Assembly: GCA_003140785.1 (NCBI GenBank)
Contig: PLKY01000123.1
Coordinates: 25,754-39,932 of the forward strand
DNA from: Acidobacteriaceae bacterium
GTDB lineage: Bacteria > Acidobacteriota > Terriglobia > Terriglobales > Acidobacteriaceae
Direction of reading: 5' to 3'
Length of the DNA: 14,179 nucleotides
In this document: positions 1-7,665 of the stretch, piece by piece
Numbering within the stretch: the stretch's first letter is position 1
Layout: each line of letters starts with the position of its first letter
Made by a program: the position numbers and the translations under genes
The notes under the pieces: generated by a model
Databases searched by the model: none
Told to the model about the DNA's origin: nothing
The model's input: the letters and a program-made list of their open reading frames with translations, nothing else

Positions 1-1169
1 TCACGCAATTCCGACCCCGCCATCAGAAACGCTCCCACGCCAAACACGTAGCTGGTCTGCGGTTTGTACTTGTCCGGGCCGCCTCCAATGGGCTGAATGC
101 TGCCCAGGCGTCCATCGGCATAGATATGCGACACCAGCCCTGCCCATCCTTTCCGCACCACCGGCAAATATTCGGCACGGTCCAACACTCCATGGTTGAT
201 GCCCCATGCAAGCGCGTATACATAAAACGCCGAACCTGAAACCTCGGACAAAGGATATGCACCGCCACCAAGAAGTCCAGGCTGCCACAAACCATCCGCG
301 CCTTGAATCGATTTCAAGCGCTCCGACATCTGTCGAAATTGTTCGACGTACTTCGGCCTGCTTGGATAATCCGCCGGCATCTCCTCGAGCACCTCGGCCA
401 GCCCTGCCATCACCCATCCGTTTCCACGCGACCAGAAAATCTTCTTGCCGTTTGCCTCTCGCTTGTCCAGGAAGCTCGTGTCACGCGAATAGAGATGTTC
501 GCTCGGATCGTAGAGGAGGTTCGATGTGACCCACCACTGGCGATCCATGCGGTCGAGATACGCCCTGTTCTTCGTGATGCCATAGAGCTCAGCCCAAACC
601 GGTGGCGCCATATACAGCGCATCGCACCACCACCACGTTGGCGTCTTCTCGTCATGCCACGGCGGGCACGTCTCCGTACACACTTCGGGCAGCGGCAGCA
701 TGCGATCGAACTCCGCCTTTGTCGCCGCCAGCATCATTGCATCGTGATATTGGCGATAGAGCTTGAGATACACGTAGCCAATCGCCTGATCGTCCGCGTG
801 GGTCTTACGCGGACCAAGTTGCCACTCGAATTTCTTCCCCACTTCAAGCAGAGCATCGCGATACTCGTCGTCATGCAGGGAATCCGCAGCCGCGAGGAAT
901 CCGCGATAGAGCGCAGCAAACGTCCAATCCTGGTTGAAGTCGTTACGCGACCTCTCCAACTGCCAGTCGCCAACTTTCCGCATCGCTTTGCCGATGGCAT
1001 CCCGATCCATCGCAGATGACAAATCGGTTGCAAGAGGCCCCGCAACCTCCGGCGTGTCGCCAGCTCCCGGAGATGGATACGCCGGCTCAGGCTTCTGCCC
1101 GAACGCCTGCGCGGCAAAAACAAACATCGCAAGCAATGTAATTCTGAAACAACGCACCCGCTTTGGCAT
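1..1169 (-). CDS. Exported unsaturated rhamnogalacturonyl hydrolase, GH105/GH88 family (3'-truncated by window edge)
   Basis: Reading from the ATG at 1169 to the left edge gives 389 residues without a stop, so the C-terminus lies outside the window, probably by only a few residues given a usual family length near 370-420. Residues 1-24 look like a Sec signal peptide (Lys/Arg start, hydrophobic stretch, AFG-Q end), so the enzyme probably acts outside the cytoplasm. The family is identified by WWWCDALYMAPP at 179-190, whose Asp183 matches the general acid of YteR-type enzymes, by HADDQAIGY at 124-132, by FWSRGNGWVMAGLAEVL at 245-261 and by SEVSGSAFYVYAL at 308-320. GH105 enzymes remove the unsaturated uronic acid left at the non-reducing end of pectin-derived (rhamnogalacturonan) oligosaccharides by lyases. 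The gene lies 183 bp downstream of an aldo/keto reductase on the same strand. A weak GGGG lies about 5 bp before the ATG. The family call is firm; the exact substrate is not known from sequence. Confidence 0.9.
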   Translation of the reverse strand, partial: MPKRVRCFRITLLAMFVFAAQAFGQKPEPAYPSPGAGDTPEVAGPLATDLSSAMDRDAIGKAMRKVGDWQLERSRNDFNQDWTFAALYRGFLAAADSLHDDEYRDALLEVGKKFEWQLGPRKTHADDQAIGYVYLKLYRQYHDAMMLAATKAEFDRMLPLPEVCTETCPPWHDEKTPTWWWCDALYMAPPVWAELYGITKNRAYLDRMDRQWWVTSNLLYDPSEHLYSRDTSFLDKREANGKKIFWSRGNGWVMAGLAEVLEEMPADYPSRPKYVEQFRQMSERLKSIQGADGLWQPGLLGGGAYPLSEVSGSAFYVYALAWGINHGVLDRAEYLPVVRKGWAGLVSHIYADGRLGSIQPIGGGPDKYKPQTSYVFGVGAFLMAGSELR

Positions 1170-1352
1170 CGTATCCCCGGTCTCTGCTCACCGATTTTGC
1201 AAACCGCCGCGACATCTCTCGGCAGCCGCATCAGGATACATGCCCGCTCATGCAGCGCGCAGCAACAGCTCGCATCGCCGTCCGCGCGCAGGACACAACA
1301 AAAATCGCCGCCCCCGTCGACGACAAGTCTCGGGCCTCAATTTTGCGTTTTC

Positions 1353-2315
1353 CTAGACGTCGTTGCCCAGTCGGAAAATTGGTTCCACGCCGTGTCCGCC
1401 CGCAAGCAAAGCCTGCTCCTCGTGCGCTTCAAGAGGCTTGTAATTCTGCGCAACGTCCATTGCGAGCCGGAAATACTTTTCATCGCCAGGCGGAACCGCG
1501 GCCGTGATTGGATGACCCAGCGTCCAGCGCAGGCCCAGCGACGCCTCGTCGGGAAACGATGCCGGCTGATACCAGCACTTCGGCTCAGGATGGTTTTGTT
1601 TCTGCTCCGCCGGCCAAACCGTCTTCGCCATGCTCTTCAGCGCCAGGATGCCCATCTGCTTCTCTTGCGCCTTCTTCAGAATCTGAGGCCCGAATCCGGC
1701 CTGCGTGAAGAGCACCCAGTTCACCGGAAAAAGAATCGTGTCGAAGTTGTAGCGTTCCATCGCAGCCACGGCAGTCTCTGCCGAATGCACCGAGAAGCCA
1801 ATGTAGCGAATCTTGCCTTCCTTCTTCGCCGCTTCCATCGTCTCCATCGCACCGCCCGGCCCCAGCACCTTGTCCAACTCGGCCATCTTGGTGAGCGCAT
1901 GAAACTGGTAAAGGTCCACATGATCTGTTTTCAGCAATCGCAGCGACTCTTCGAGTTGCGCGCGCGAGTCGTCCTTCGAGCGGCCTTCCGTCTTGCAAGC
2001 TAAAAAGCAGTTCTTACGATAAGGCGCAAGCGCAGGCCCCAGCCTTTCCTGCGCATTGCCATAGCTCGGCGCAACATCGAAGTAATTGATGCCACGATCA
2101 AAAGCTTCGGCAACGATATTTGAAGCCTCGCCCGTGGTCTCATTCGTCACCACGATTCCGCCGAACCCAATGATCGAAAGTTGCTCGCCGGTCTTGCCCA
2201 GCGTGCGGCGCGCAATCGGATTGGAAGGCGCTTTCGCGGCGGCGTTCAGTGTGCTTGTCGATGCCACTGCAGCAGCAGTGATGGCAGCTTGCTTGATGAA
2301 TTCGCGACGCCTCAT
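1353..2315 (-). CDS. Aldo/keto reductase with twin-arginine signal
   Basis: A 320-aa aldo/keto reductase, an NAD(P)H-dependent oxidoreductase with a TIM-barrel fold. The catalytic tetrad is visible: Asp80 and Tyr85 in YFDVAPSYG, Lys108 in ACKTEG and His139 in LYQFHAL. The N-terminus carries RRREFIK at residues 2-8, which fits the Tat consensus RRxFLK, followed by an Ala-rich hydrophobic stretch to about residue 27. The protein is therefore predicted to be folded with its cofactor and exported. The ATG at 2315 has a strong Shine-Dalgarno (AAGGAGG) with a 5-bp spacer. It is followed 183 bp downstream by an exported GH105 pectin hydrolase, so a role in oxidising or reducing sugars or uronic acids is a guess from context. 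Many Acidobacteria and Planctomycetes carry such Tat-tagged reductases; their substrates are mostly unknown. Confidence 0.9.
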   Translation of the reverse strand: MRRREFIKQAAITAAAVASTSTLNAAAKAPSNPIARRTLGKTGEQLSIIGFGGIVVTNETTGEASNIVAEAFDRGINYFDVAPSYGNAQERLGPALAPYRKNCFLACKTEGRSKDDSRAQLEESLRLLKTDHVDLYQFHALTKMAELDKVLGPGGAMETMEAAKKEGKIRYIGFSVHSAETAVAAMERYNFDTILFPVNWVLFTQAGFGPQILKKAQEKQMGILALKSMAKTVWPAEQKQNHPEPKCWYQPASFPDEASLGLRWTLGHPITAAVPPGDEKYFRLAMDVAQNYKPLEAHEEQALLAGGHGVEPIFRLGNDV

Positions 2316-2320
2316 GGAAT

Positions 2321-2327
2321 CCTCCTT
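2321..2327 (-). promoter_or_regulatory. Ribosome binding site of the aldo/keto reductase
   Basis: The minus strand reads AAGGAGG here, a full anti-16S match, 5 bp before the ATG at 2315. It fixes the start at the Met that begins the twin-arginine signal. Confidence 0.85.
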
Positions 2328-2429
2328 GACCGAAGAGAAGCCTCAAATGGGAGTTGGAGCGAACTTGAATGAACGAGAGCGACGATCACAGACACATTCT
2401 GGCACAGGTCCAGCGTGCCGCCGCAACAG

Positions 2430-3281
2430 TTATGCAGCCAATTTGGCAAGATAAAAACCAAACAACACAAGGATTCCCACGATCATCGCGACAGCGGCGC
2501 CGAGTCGCGCCTGGAAGACCGGCCGAGGCGATCCCAGCCGAGGAACCATCGGCATGGCAAACAGCAGCCCGCAACTAAAGCCGCCCAGGTGCGCCATGTT
2601 ATCGATGCTGATGCCGGTCAGGCGAGAACCTGCGCTGATCGAAAGCCCGAGTACCAAGTTGATCGCGGCAAAGTAGATCACCGAACGGCGCAGCTTCTTC
2701 AACTCAAGCGGCGGCACCGGAAGTCGCTGCGATTTCAAAAGCACGATAAGAGCACCGGCAATCCCAAATACCGCGCCTGACGCGCCCGCGCCCACGGGAA
2801 AGGCGACGCCGCCCGCATCGCGAATCGGCCAGACCCAATTCACCAGCGTCGACATCAAATTGCCTGCCGCACCCGTAAGAATGTACACCGCGAATACGCC
2901 CGCCGAACCCATCAGAGGTTCCGCAAGCAAGCCCAGGTTCCAAAGGCACCACATGTTGGTTGCCAAGTGAATGATGCCCACGTGCACGAACATCGCGGTC
3001 ACGATCCGCCACCACTCGCCGCCGACGAGCACGGCGCCTGCATGGTCCGCGCCCCAATTCATCAGCTGCGCCGGCGTCGGGCTCAACGGACTGATACGGT
3101 GGGCTACCATCGCCAGAAAAACCAGGCAGTTCACCCCCACCAGCAGATACGTCGCAGGAGACGAAGCCCATCTCGGCCGTCTGGGCCTAGGTTCCGGCGG
3201 CGGGCCGTATCCCGATCCCGGTGGCAGAATCTCCGGCTGAGGAATCTGTGAGCTGCTTCCCATGCTGTCATCGTAATGCAT
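2430..3281 (-). CDS. Rhomboid-family intramembrane serine protease
   Basis: From the ATG at 3281 this is a 283-aa polytopic membrane protein. A Pro-rich cytoplasmic N-tail (to about residue 39) is followed by about seven hydrophobic segments. The first covers roughly residues 41-60 and the last the C-terminal 25 residues. Rhomboid hallmarks are present: the HxxxxHxxxN motif (His100, His105, Asn109) in the second segment, GASGAVFG with nucleophile Ser168 in the fourth, and NMAHLGGFSCG with His231 of the Ser-His dyad in the sixth. It should therefore cleave transmembrane helices of client proteins; the clients cannot be told from sequence. The start is uncertain. The frame stays open to an ATG at 3434 with a fair GAGG Shine-Dalgarno, but the extra 51 residues look non-domain and would leave only 30 bp to divergent purH. 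ATGs at 3296 and 3263 are also possible. Confidence 0.88.
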   Translation of the reverse strand: MHYDDSMGSSSQIPQPEILPPGSGYGPPPEPRPRRPRWASSPATYLLVGVNCLVFLAMVAHRISPLSPTPAQLMNWGADHAGAVLVGGEWWRIVTAMFVHVGIIHLATNMWCLWNLGLLAEPLMGSAGVFAVYILTGAAGNLMSTLVNWVWPIRDAGGVAFPVGAGASGAVFGIAGALIVLLKSQRLPVPPLELKKLRRSVIYFAAINLVLGLSISAGSRLTGISIDNMAHLGGFSCGLLFAMPMVPRLGSPRPVFQARLGAAVAMIVGILVLFGFYLAKLAA

Positions 3282-3451
3282 TTCGGCATTTCTCATGGGA
3301 CGCTGCACCGAGCCATGTTGAAATCCGAGGCGAGACCTCGTCGCTTCCATGAAACGCATCACAAATCCCACCCGCACAGCCGTTGTAGTCTGTTCCTTGG
3401 TCCTCGCAAGCATGGCGCAATTTGATGCGACCATCGCCTGCCTCAGACCGC

Positions 3452-3457
3452 AAGGAG
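3452..3457 (+). promoter_or_regulatory. Ribosome binding site deciding the TTG start of purH
   Basis: AAGGAG lies 7 bp before TTG at 3465-3467. There is no ATG at a suitable place near the conserved N-terminus, so this site supports TTG as the start codon. Confidence 0.8.
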
Positions 3458-3464
3458 AGACACA

Positions 3465-5054
3465 TTGACTTCACCTTCTCTAAGTCCGGACAAGCCGATT
3501 CGGCGCGCGCTGCTCAGCGTAACCGACAAAACCGGACTGGTCGAATTCGCAAAGAGACTGGCGGAATTTGGCGTAGAACTCATCTCCACCGGCGGCACCG
3601 CAGCAGCACTGCGTGCGGCGGGCCTTTTGGTCAGAGATATCAGCGATCTGACAGGCTTCCCTGAAATGCTCGACGGCCGGGTGAAGACGCTGCATCCCCT
3701 CGTGCACGGCGGATTGCTTTACATACGCGGAAACCTAGAGCATGAGGCCGCCGTTGCAGCTCACGGTATCCAACCCATCGACATGGTGGTCGTGAATCTG
3801 TATGCGTTTGAGAAAACCGCCGCGCAGCCTGGAGTCGCCTTCGGCCACCTCATCGAAAACATCGACATCGGCGGTCCCTCCATGGTCCGTTCCGCCGCCA
3901 AGAACTTCGAAGACGTCGCCATCGTCACCCGCGTGTCGGACTATCCACCCCTGCTCGAAGAGCTGCAACGCACCGAAGGTTCGTTGAGCCGCGAAACCCG
4001 CTGGCGCCTCGCCAAGCAAGCTTTCGCGCTCACGTCCGCCTATGACTCTGCCATCGCAACTACGCTCGAAAAAATCGCGGACGCGCCTGAACCCAAATCC
4101 GAAGCCACCTTCGACACCAACGCCCTTCCGAAGACCCTCCGCATCAACCTTCCACGAGCCCAGTCCCTGCGCTACGGCGAAAACCCACACCAGTGCGCCG
4201 CCCTCTACGCCGACGGCTCCGGCCTCGGCATCGCCGGTGCGAAACAATTGGGAGGCAAGGAACTCAGCTTTAACAATCTGGTCGATCTCGACGCCTGCTG
4301 GGAATTGACGCAAGAGTTCGACGAACCGATGGTGGCCATCATCAAGCACACCAACCCTTGCGGTGCGGCTACTGGCGCAACCATTCTTGAGGCCTATCAA
4401 AAAGCCCTCGCCTGCGATCCCGTCTCAGCATTCGGAGGAGTCATCGGCATCAATCGCCCCGTCGACACAGCCGCCGCCGAAGAAATTGCCAAGCTCTTCG
4501 TCGAAGCCATCGCCGCCCCAGCCTTTTCCCCGGAGGCCCTCGATCGCTTCGCCGCCAAGAAAAATCTCCGCCTCGTCGAGGTCCACTCCGCACCTCCGGC
4601 GCCAATCGTGAAGCACGTCTCCGGCGGTTTGCTCCTGCAGGATGCCGACACCGCACGCATCTCCGAAGGCGAACTCGACGTTGTCACCTGGCGTCCGCCT
4701 ACCGCCGAAGAACTGCGGAGCCTCATCTTCGCCTGGCGCGTGTGCAAGCACGTCAAGTCGAATTCAATCGTCTACGCACGGGACGGGCAGACCGTCGGCA
4801 TCGGCGCAGGCCAGATGAGCCGCGTCGACGCCGCCCGCTTTGGCGCGCAAAAGGCGGTCTTGCCCCTTAAAGGCACGGTTGCAGCTTCCGATGCATTCTT
4901 TCCCTTCCCCGATGGGCTTGAGGCTGTCGCCGCCGCGGGCGCCACCGCAGTCATCCAGCCTGGAGGGTCGGTCAAGGATCAGGATGTGATCGCAGCCGCC
5001 GACAAACTGGGAATGGCCATGGTCTTCACCGGCATACGCCACTTCCGGCACTGA
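3465..5054 (+). CDS. purH: Bifunctional AICAR formyltransferase / IMP cyclohydrolase
   Basis: A 529-aa protein of normal family length that catalyses the last two steps of de novo purine synthesis: formylation of AICAR with 10-formyl-tetrahydrofolate, then ring closure to IMP, in the cytoplasm. The N-terminal MGS-like cyclohydrolase domain (about 1-200) shows SVTDKTGL at 18-25, STGGTAAALR at 41-50 and GFPEMLDGRVKTLHP at 64-78. The formyltransferase domain shows SLRYGENPHQ at 234-243 and IIKHTNPCG at 292-300 with the catalytic Lys294-His295 pair. The C-terminus ends in VFTGIRHFRH, typical of the family. Translation starts at TTG with an AAGGAG site 7 bp upstream. It is transcribed away from the rhomboid gene and followed after about 280 bp by a TPR protein on the same strand; no other pur genes are in the window. 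Confidence 0.98.
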   Translation: MTSPSLSPDKPIRRALLSVTDKTGLVEFAKRLAEFGVELISTGGTAAALRAAGLLVRDISDLTGFPEMLDGRVKTLHPLVHGGLLYIRGNLEHEAAVAAHGIQPIDMVVVNLYAFEKTAAQPGVAFGHLIENIDIGGPSMVRSAAKNFEDVAIVTRVSDYPPLLEELQRTEGSLSRETRWRLAKQAFALTSAYDSAIATTLEKIADAPEPKSEATFDTNALPKTLRINLPRAQSLRYGENPHQCAALYADGSGLGIAGAKQLGGKELSFNNLVDLDACWELTQEFDEPMVAIIKHTNPCGAATGATILEAYQKALACDPVSAFGGVIGINRPVDTAAAEEIAKLFVEAIAAPAFSPEALDRFAAKKNLRLVEVHSAPPAPIVKHVSGGLLLQDADTARISEGELDVVTWRPPTAEELRSLIFAWRVCKHVKSNSIVYARDGQTVGIGAGQMSRVDAARFGAQKAVLPLKGTVAASDAFFPFPDGLEAVAAAGATAVIQPGGSVKDQDVIAAADKLGMAMVFTGIRHFRH

Positions 5055-5260
5055 CACACCGGTATTGAAACAACGCCACCTTCGAGGCATGGCAGAGTGC
5101 AGCGCGAAAACTGTGTCCGAATACGCTCCACTTTTTCAGTTCTAGCAGGAAGTAACCTCCAATTTGGCTCACTCCGCCGCTCCGCTGCGACCAATCACAG
5201 GTAAAATCGTCTTTAACAGTAGGCGGGTCGGCCCGGCCATCTGCCGATGCATCCAAATTA

Positions 5261-5289
5261 GTATTCCAGTTCGTATTCCGGGTTATGAT
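5261..5289 (+). promoter_or_regulatory. Possible promoter/operator region of the TPR gene with a 12-bp spaced direct repeat
   Basis: In the 277-bp gap between purH and the TPR gene, GTATTCC occurs twice (5261-5267 and 5273-5279), one helical turn apart, directly before TATGAT at 5284-5289, which resembles a sigma70 -10 box. No good -35 box is placed at 17 bp. Overlap of the repeat with the would-be promoter spacer suggests a regulator site, but this is weak. I see no terminator or RNA gene in the rest of the gap. Confidence 0.25.
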
Positions 5290-5331
5290 CGATCCATTAA
5301 GCCCGGTTCGAAAGGCGTGGAACTCCACAGG

Positions 5332-7491
5332 ATGATGAGAACAAAGCAGTTGCTGCCGCTTCCCTGGCTCTCGCTCGTCGCCGCATGTTCGATGTTTGCT
5401 CTGGCGATCTCGGCTGGCGCCCAAACTACGCCCACTCAAAGCGCCTCTGCCAGCACGCCTCAGTCCGCACCGCCCAAACTTGGTGAAGACGCGATCACGC
5501 AGTCTTCGAGTCGCGCAAAGGCCTATTTCCACTCCGCTCTGGCCGACATTTATGAAGAGGAAGCGGTCAACTCCGGTCAACCCGAGTACGTAACGCATGC
5601 CATCGAGGAATACAAAGACGCGCTCAACGCCGATCCTGGCTCTGCCCAGCTGAGCGACGCATTGGCAGACCTCTATCTCCGGACCCCCGGCCACCTTCAC
5701 GACGCCGAAGCCACCGCCCGCGGACTTCTCAAGACCTCTCCAAACGACATTGATGCGCACAAGATTCTGGGTCGCATCTATCTGCGTCAGTTGAGCGAAG
5801 CACAGAACGCAGTTTCCTCGGCTTCGCCGAGCGGCAACGTCCTCGACCAGGCGATCGCCGAGTACGAAAAAATTATTTCGCTCGAACCAAAGGACGTGGA
5901 AGATCGCATGGTCCTCGGGCAGCTCTACACCGTCAAGCATGAACCCCAAAAGGCGGAGGAGCAGTTCAAGACCGCGCAGGCGATCGAGCCCGATTCCGAG
6001 GATGTGGTCCTGAATCTAGCCCGCCTCTATGCCGAGAGTGGTGACGTTGAACATGCCGCAAAAGTGGTCGAGGCCGTTCCTGAATCCGACCGCACCAGCA
6101 AGATGGAATTCGCACTCGGCGCCGCTTACGACCAGATGAAGCGCCCCAAAGATGCGATCGCTGCCTATAAGCGGGCCATCGACATTGAGCCGGGTGACGT
6201 ACGAACCATGGGCGCGCTCGCGCAGGCCCTGCTGACCGACGATCAACTCGACGCGGCCATGAAGGAGTATCAGGAGCTGGCCGACGCCGATCCAGATGAC
6301 ACCGGCACTCTGATTCACATCGGAGAAATCCAGCGCCGCCAGGGAAAATATGAGGACGCGCTGGCCACGGTCCGTAAGGCGATTAAGAAGGAACCAGACA
6401 ATCTCGAAGCCGGATACAACGAGGGCCTTCTGCTCGACGTCCTGGGACGCTACGACGAAGCCGCCCAGGTCTACGAGCACATGGTCGACCTAACCTCGCA
6501 CGCTAACGGCGCCTATACTTCCGAGGAAAAGAACAATCGCGGCATCTTCCTCGAGCGGCTTGGCGCTATTTATCACGAACAGAACAAGGTCGATCAGGCA
6601 GTTGCGGCTTACCAAAAAATGATCGATATGGGCGGCGACTCGGCGCTGCGCGGCTATCAAGGAGAGGTCGACAGCTACCGCGACGCCAAGCAGTTTGACA
6701 AGGCGGTCGAAATTTCGCGAAAGGCTGTCGAAGCCAATCCCAAGGCCAACGATCTGAAACTCATGCTCGCCGGTGAGCTTGCCGACCAGGGAAAAGTTGA
6801 CGAGGGTCTCGCCATGGCGAAGGGCCTGCTCAAGAACGACAACTCAGACGACGACCGCAAGGTGTGGCTCGACCTTGCCCAGTTGGACACTCGTTTCCAT
6901 CGCTGGAAAGACGCTGAAGACGCGCTCAACAAAGCCGGTGCAATGACCACGAAAAAGGAAGATCGCATTTATCTTCTGTTTCTTCGTGGTGCATTGGCCG
7001 AACGGCAAAAGCACCTGGAGCCAGCCGAAGACCTCTTCCGCCAGGCTCTCGACCTCGATCCCTCCAACGCCATGGTGCTCAACTATCTCGGCTACATGCT
7101 CGCCGACAAGGGCGCAAAGCTACCCGAGGCTCTCAAAATGATTCGCAAGGCAGTCGAGCAGGAGCCTATGAATGGCGCCTATCTCGACTCGCTTGGCTGG
7201 GCCTACTTCAAAATGGGCCAGTACGAGTTGGCTGAGGAGAACCTGCGTCAGGCCGTTGAACGCGACCAGACCGACCCTACCGTTCATGAGCATCTTGGCG
7301 ATCTGTACGAAAAGACGGGCCGCATTCGCTTGGCGGCCGCACAGTGGCAGCTTTCCTTGACTGAGTTCTCGAGGTCCGCTGCTGCCGACGTGGAACCAGC
7401 CGATGTTGCCAAGCTCCAGCACAAACTGGAAAGCGCGCGCGTCAAGTTGGCCAAGGAAGAAAGCATCTCGGGAGCTCCGAAGTCGGAATAG
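5332..7491 (+). CDS. Secreted tetratricopeptide-repeat (TPR) protein
   Basis: From the ATG at 5332 this gives 719 residues. The frame is open upstream to 5164, but the signal peptide begins here: charged MMRTK, hydrophobic core at 7-28, then SAGA-Q at about 30/31. A Val-Ala-Ala-Cys at 16-19 could pass as a lipobox, but the hydrophobic stretch continues past the Cys, so signal peptidase I is favoured. The rest is almost wholly helical TPR units, with repeated A-Y/E-YxxAL and ExP motifs, such as AIAEYEKIISLEPKD, AIAAYKRAIDIEPGD and AEDLFRQALDLDPSN. The C-terminal block (LNYLGYMLADKG...LDSLGWAYFKMGQY...HEHLGDLYEKTGR) resembles that of proteobacterial TPR proteins encoded near lolB. TPRs are protein-binding scaffolds, so a role in envelope assembly is inferred, not shown. 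There is no clear Shine-Dalgarno before either of the tandem ATGs at 5332 and 5335. Confidence 0.85.
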   Translation: MMRTKQLLPLPWLSLVAACSMFALAISAGAQTTPTQSASASTPQSAPPKLGEDAITQSSSRAKAYFHSALADIYEEEAVNSGQPEYVTHAIEEYKDALNADPGSAQLSDALADLYLRTPGHLHDAEATARGLLKTSPNDIDAHKILGRIYLRQLSEAQNAVSSASPSGNVLDQAIAEYEKIISLEPKDVEDRMVLGQLYTVKHEPQKAEEQFKTAQAIEPDSEDVVLNLARLYAESGDVEHAAKVVEAVPESDRTSKMEFALGAAYDQMKRPKDAIAAYKRAIDIEPGDVRTMGALAQALLTDDQLDAAMKEYQELADADPDDTGTLIHIGEIQRRQGKYEDALATVRKAIKKEPDNLEAGYNEGLLLDVLGRYDEAAQVYEHMVDLTSHANGAYTSEEKNNRGIFLERLGAIYHEQNKVDQAVAAYQKMIDMGGDSALRGYQGEVDSYRDAKQFDKAVEISRKAVEANPKANDLKLMLAGELADQGKVDEGLAMAKGLLKNDNSDDDRKVWLDLAQLDTRFHRWKDAEDALNKAGAMTTKKEDRIYLLFLRGALAERQKHLEPAEDLFRQALDLDPSNAMVLNYLGYMLADKGAKLPEALKMIRKAVEQEPMNGAYLDSLGWAYFKMGQYELAEENLRQAVERDQTDPTVHEHLGDLYEKTGRIRLAAAQWQLSLTEFSRSAAADVEPADVAKLQHKLESARVKLAKEESISGAPKSE

Positions 7492-7520
7492 GCAATACCC
7501 TTCTTCCAAGTCATTGAATC

Positions 7521-7557
7521 AAACGGCGGCTTAGCTCAGTTGAGCAGGCCGCCGTTT
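7521..7557. terminator. Bidirectional rho-independent terminator between the TPR gene and the sugar-binding gene
   Basis: A perfect 10-bp stem (AAACGGCGGC at 7521-7530 with its complement at 7548-7557) is followed on the plus strand by TTTT and on the minus strand by TTT-rich sequence. The 17-nt loop itself holds a GCTC/GAGC mini-stem. It lies 30 bp after the TPR stop and 109 bp after the stop of the convergent lipoprotein gene, so it can serve both. The remaining 108 bp up to 7665 show nothing recognisable. Confidence 0.85.
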
Positions 7558-7665
7558 TGCATCTCTCGAATTTGAGGACTGAGCCTATCAATTCCGCATA
7601 CCTGCGGCGACACCCTCGAAAACGACTCGCCGGCCCGGCATCGCCTAGCCGACGTCGTTCTTCGT

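Noticed and set aside
303..1019. A 238-codon open frame on the plus strand.
   Set aside because: It is antisense to the GH105 gene, whose protein carries clear family motifs. The plus-strand product is Arg-rich and resembles no family.
1170..1352. Searched for a promoter or terminator between the aldo/keto reductase and the GH105 gene.
   Set aside because: Only a loose TATCCT without a fitting -35 box is present. The two genes may be co-transcribed, but this cannot be decided from sequence.
3735..4400. A 221-codon minus-strand open frame inside purH.
   Set aside because: It is a shadow of the GC-rich purH codons; its product has no recognisable domain and no ribosome site.
5026..5949. A 307-codon minus-strand open frame across the purH-TPR gap.
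   Set aside because: It overlaps the signal-peptide and TPR coding region of a well-supported plus-strand gene and has no family features.
7528..7550. A stretch resembling a tRNA D-arm (TTAGCTCAGTTGAGCAGG).
   Set aside because: It is the loop and inner stem of a perfect 10-bp terminator hairpin. No acceptor stem, anticodon arm or T-loop (GGTTCGAATCC-like) surrounds it.
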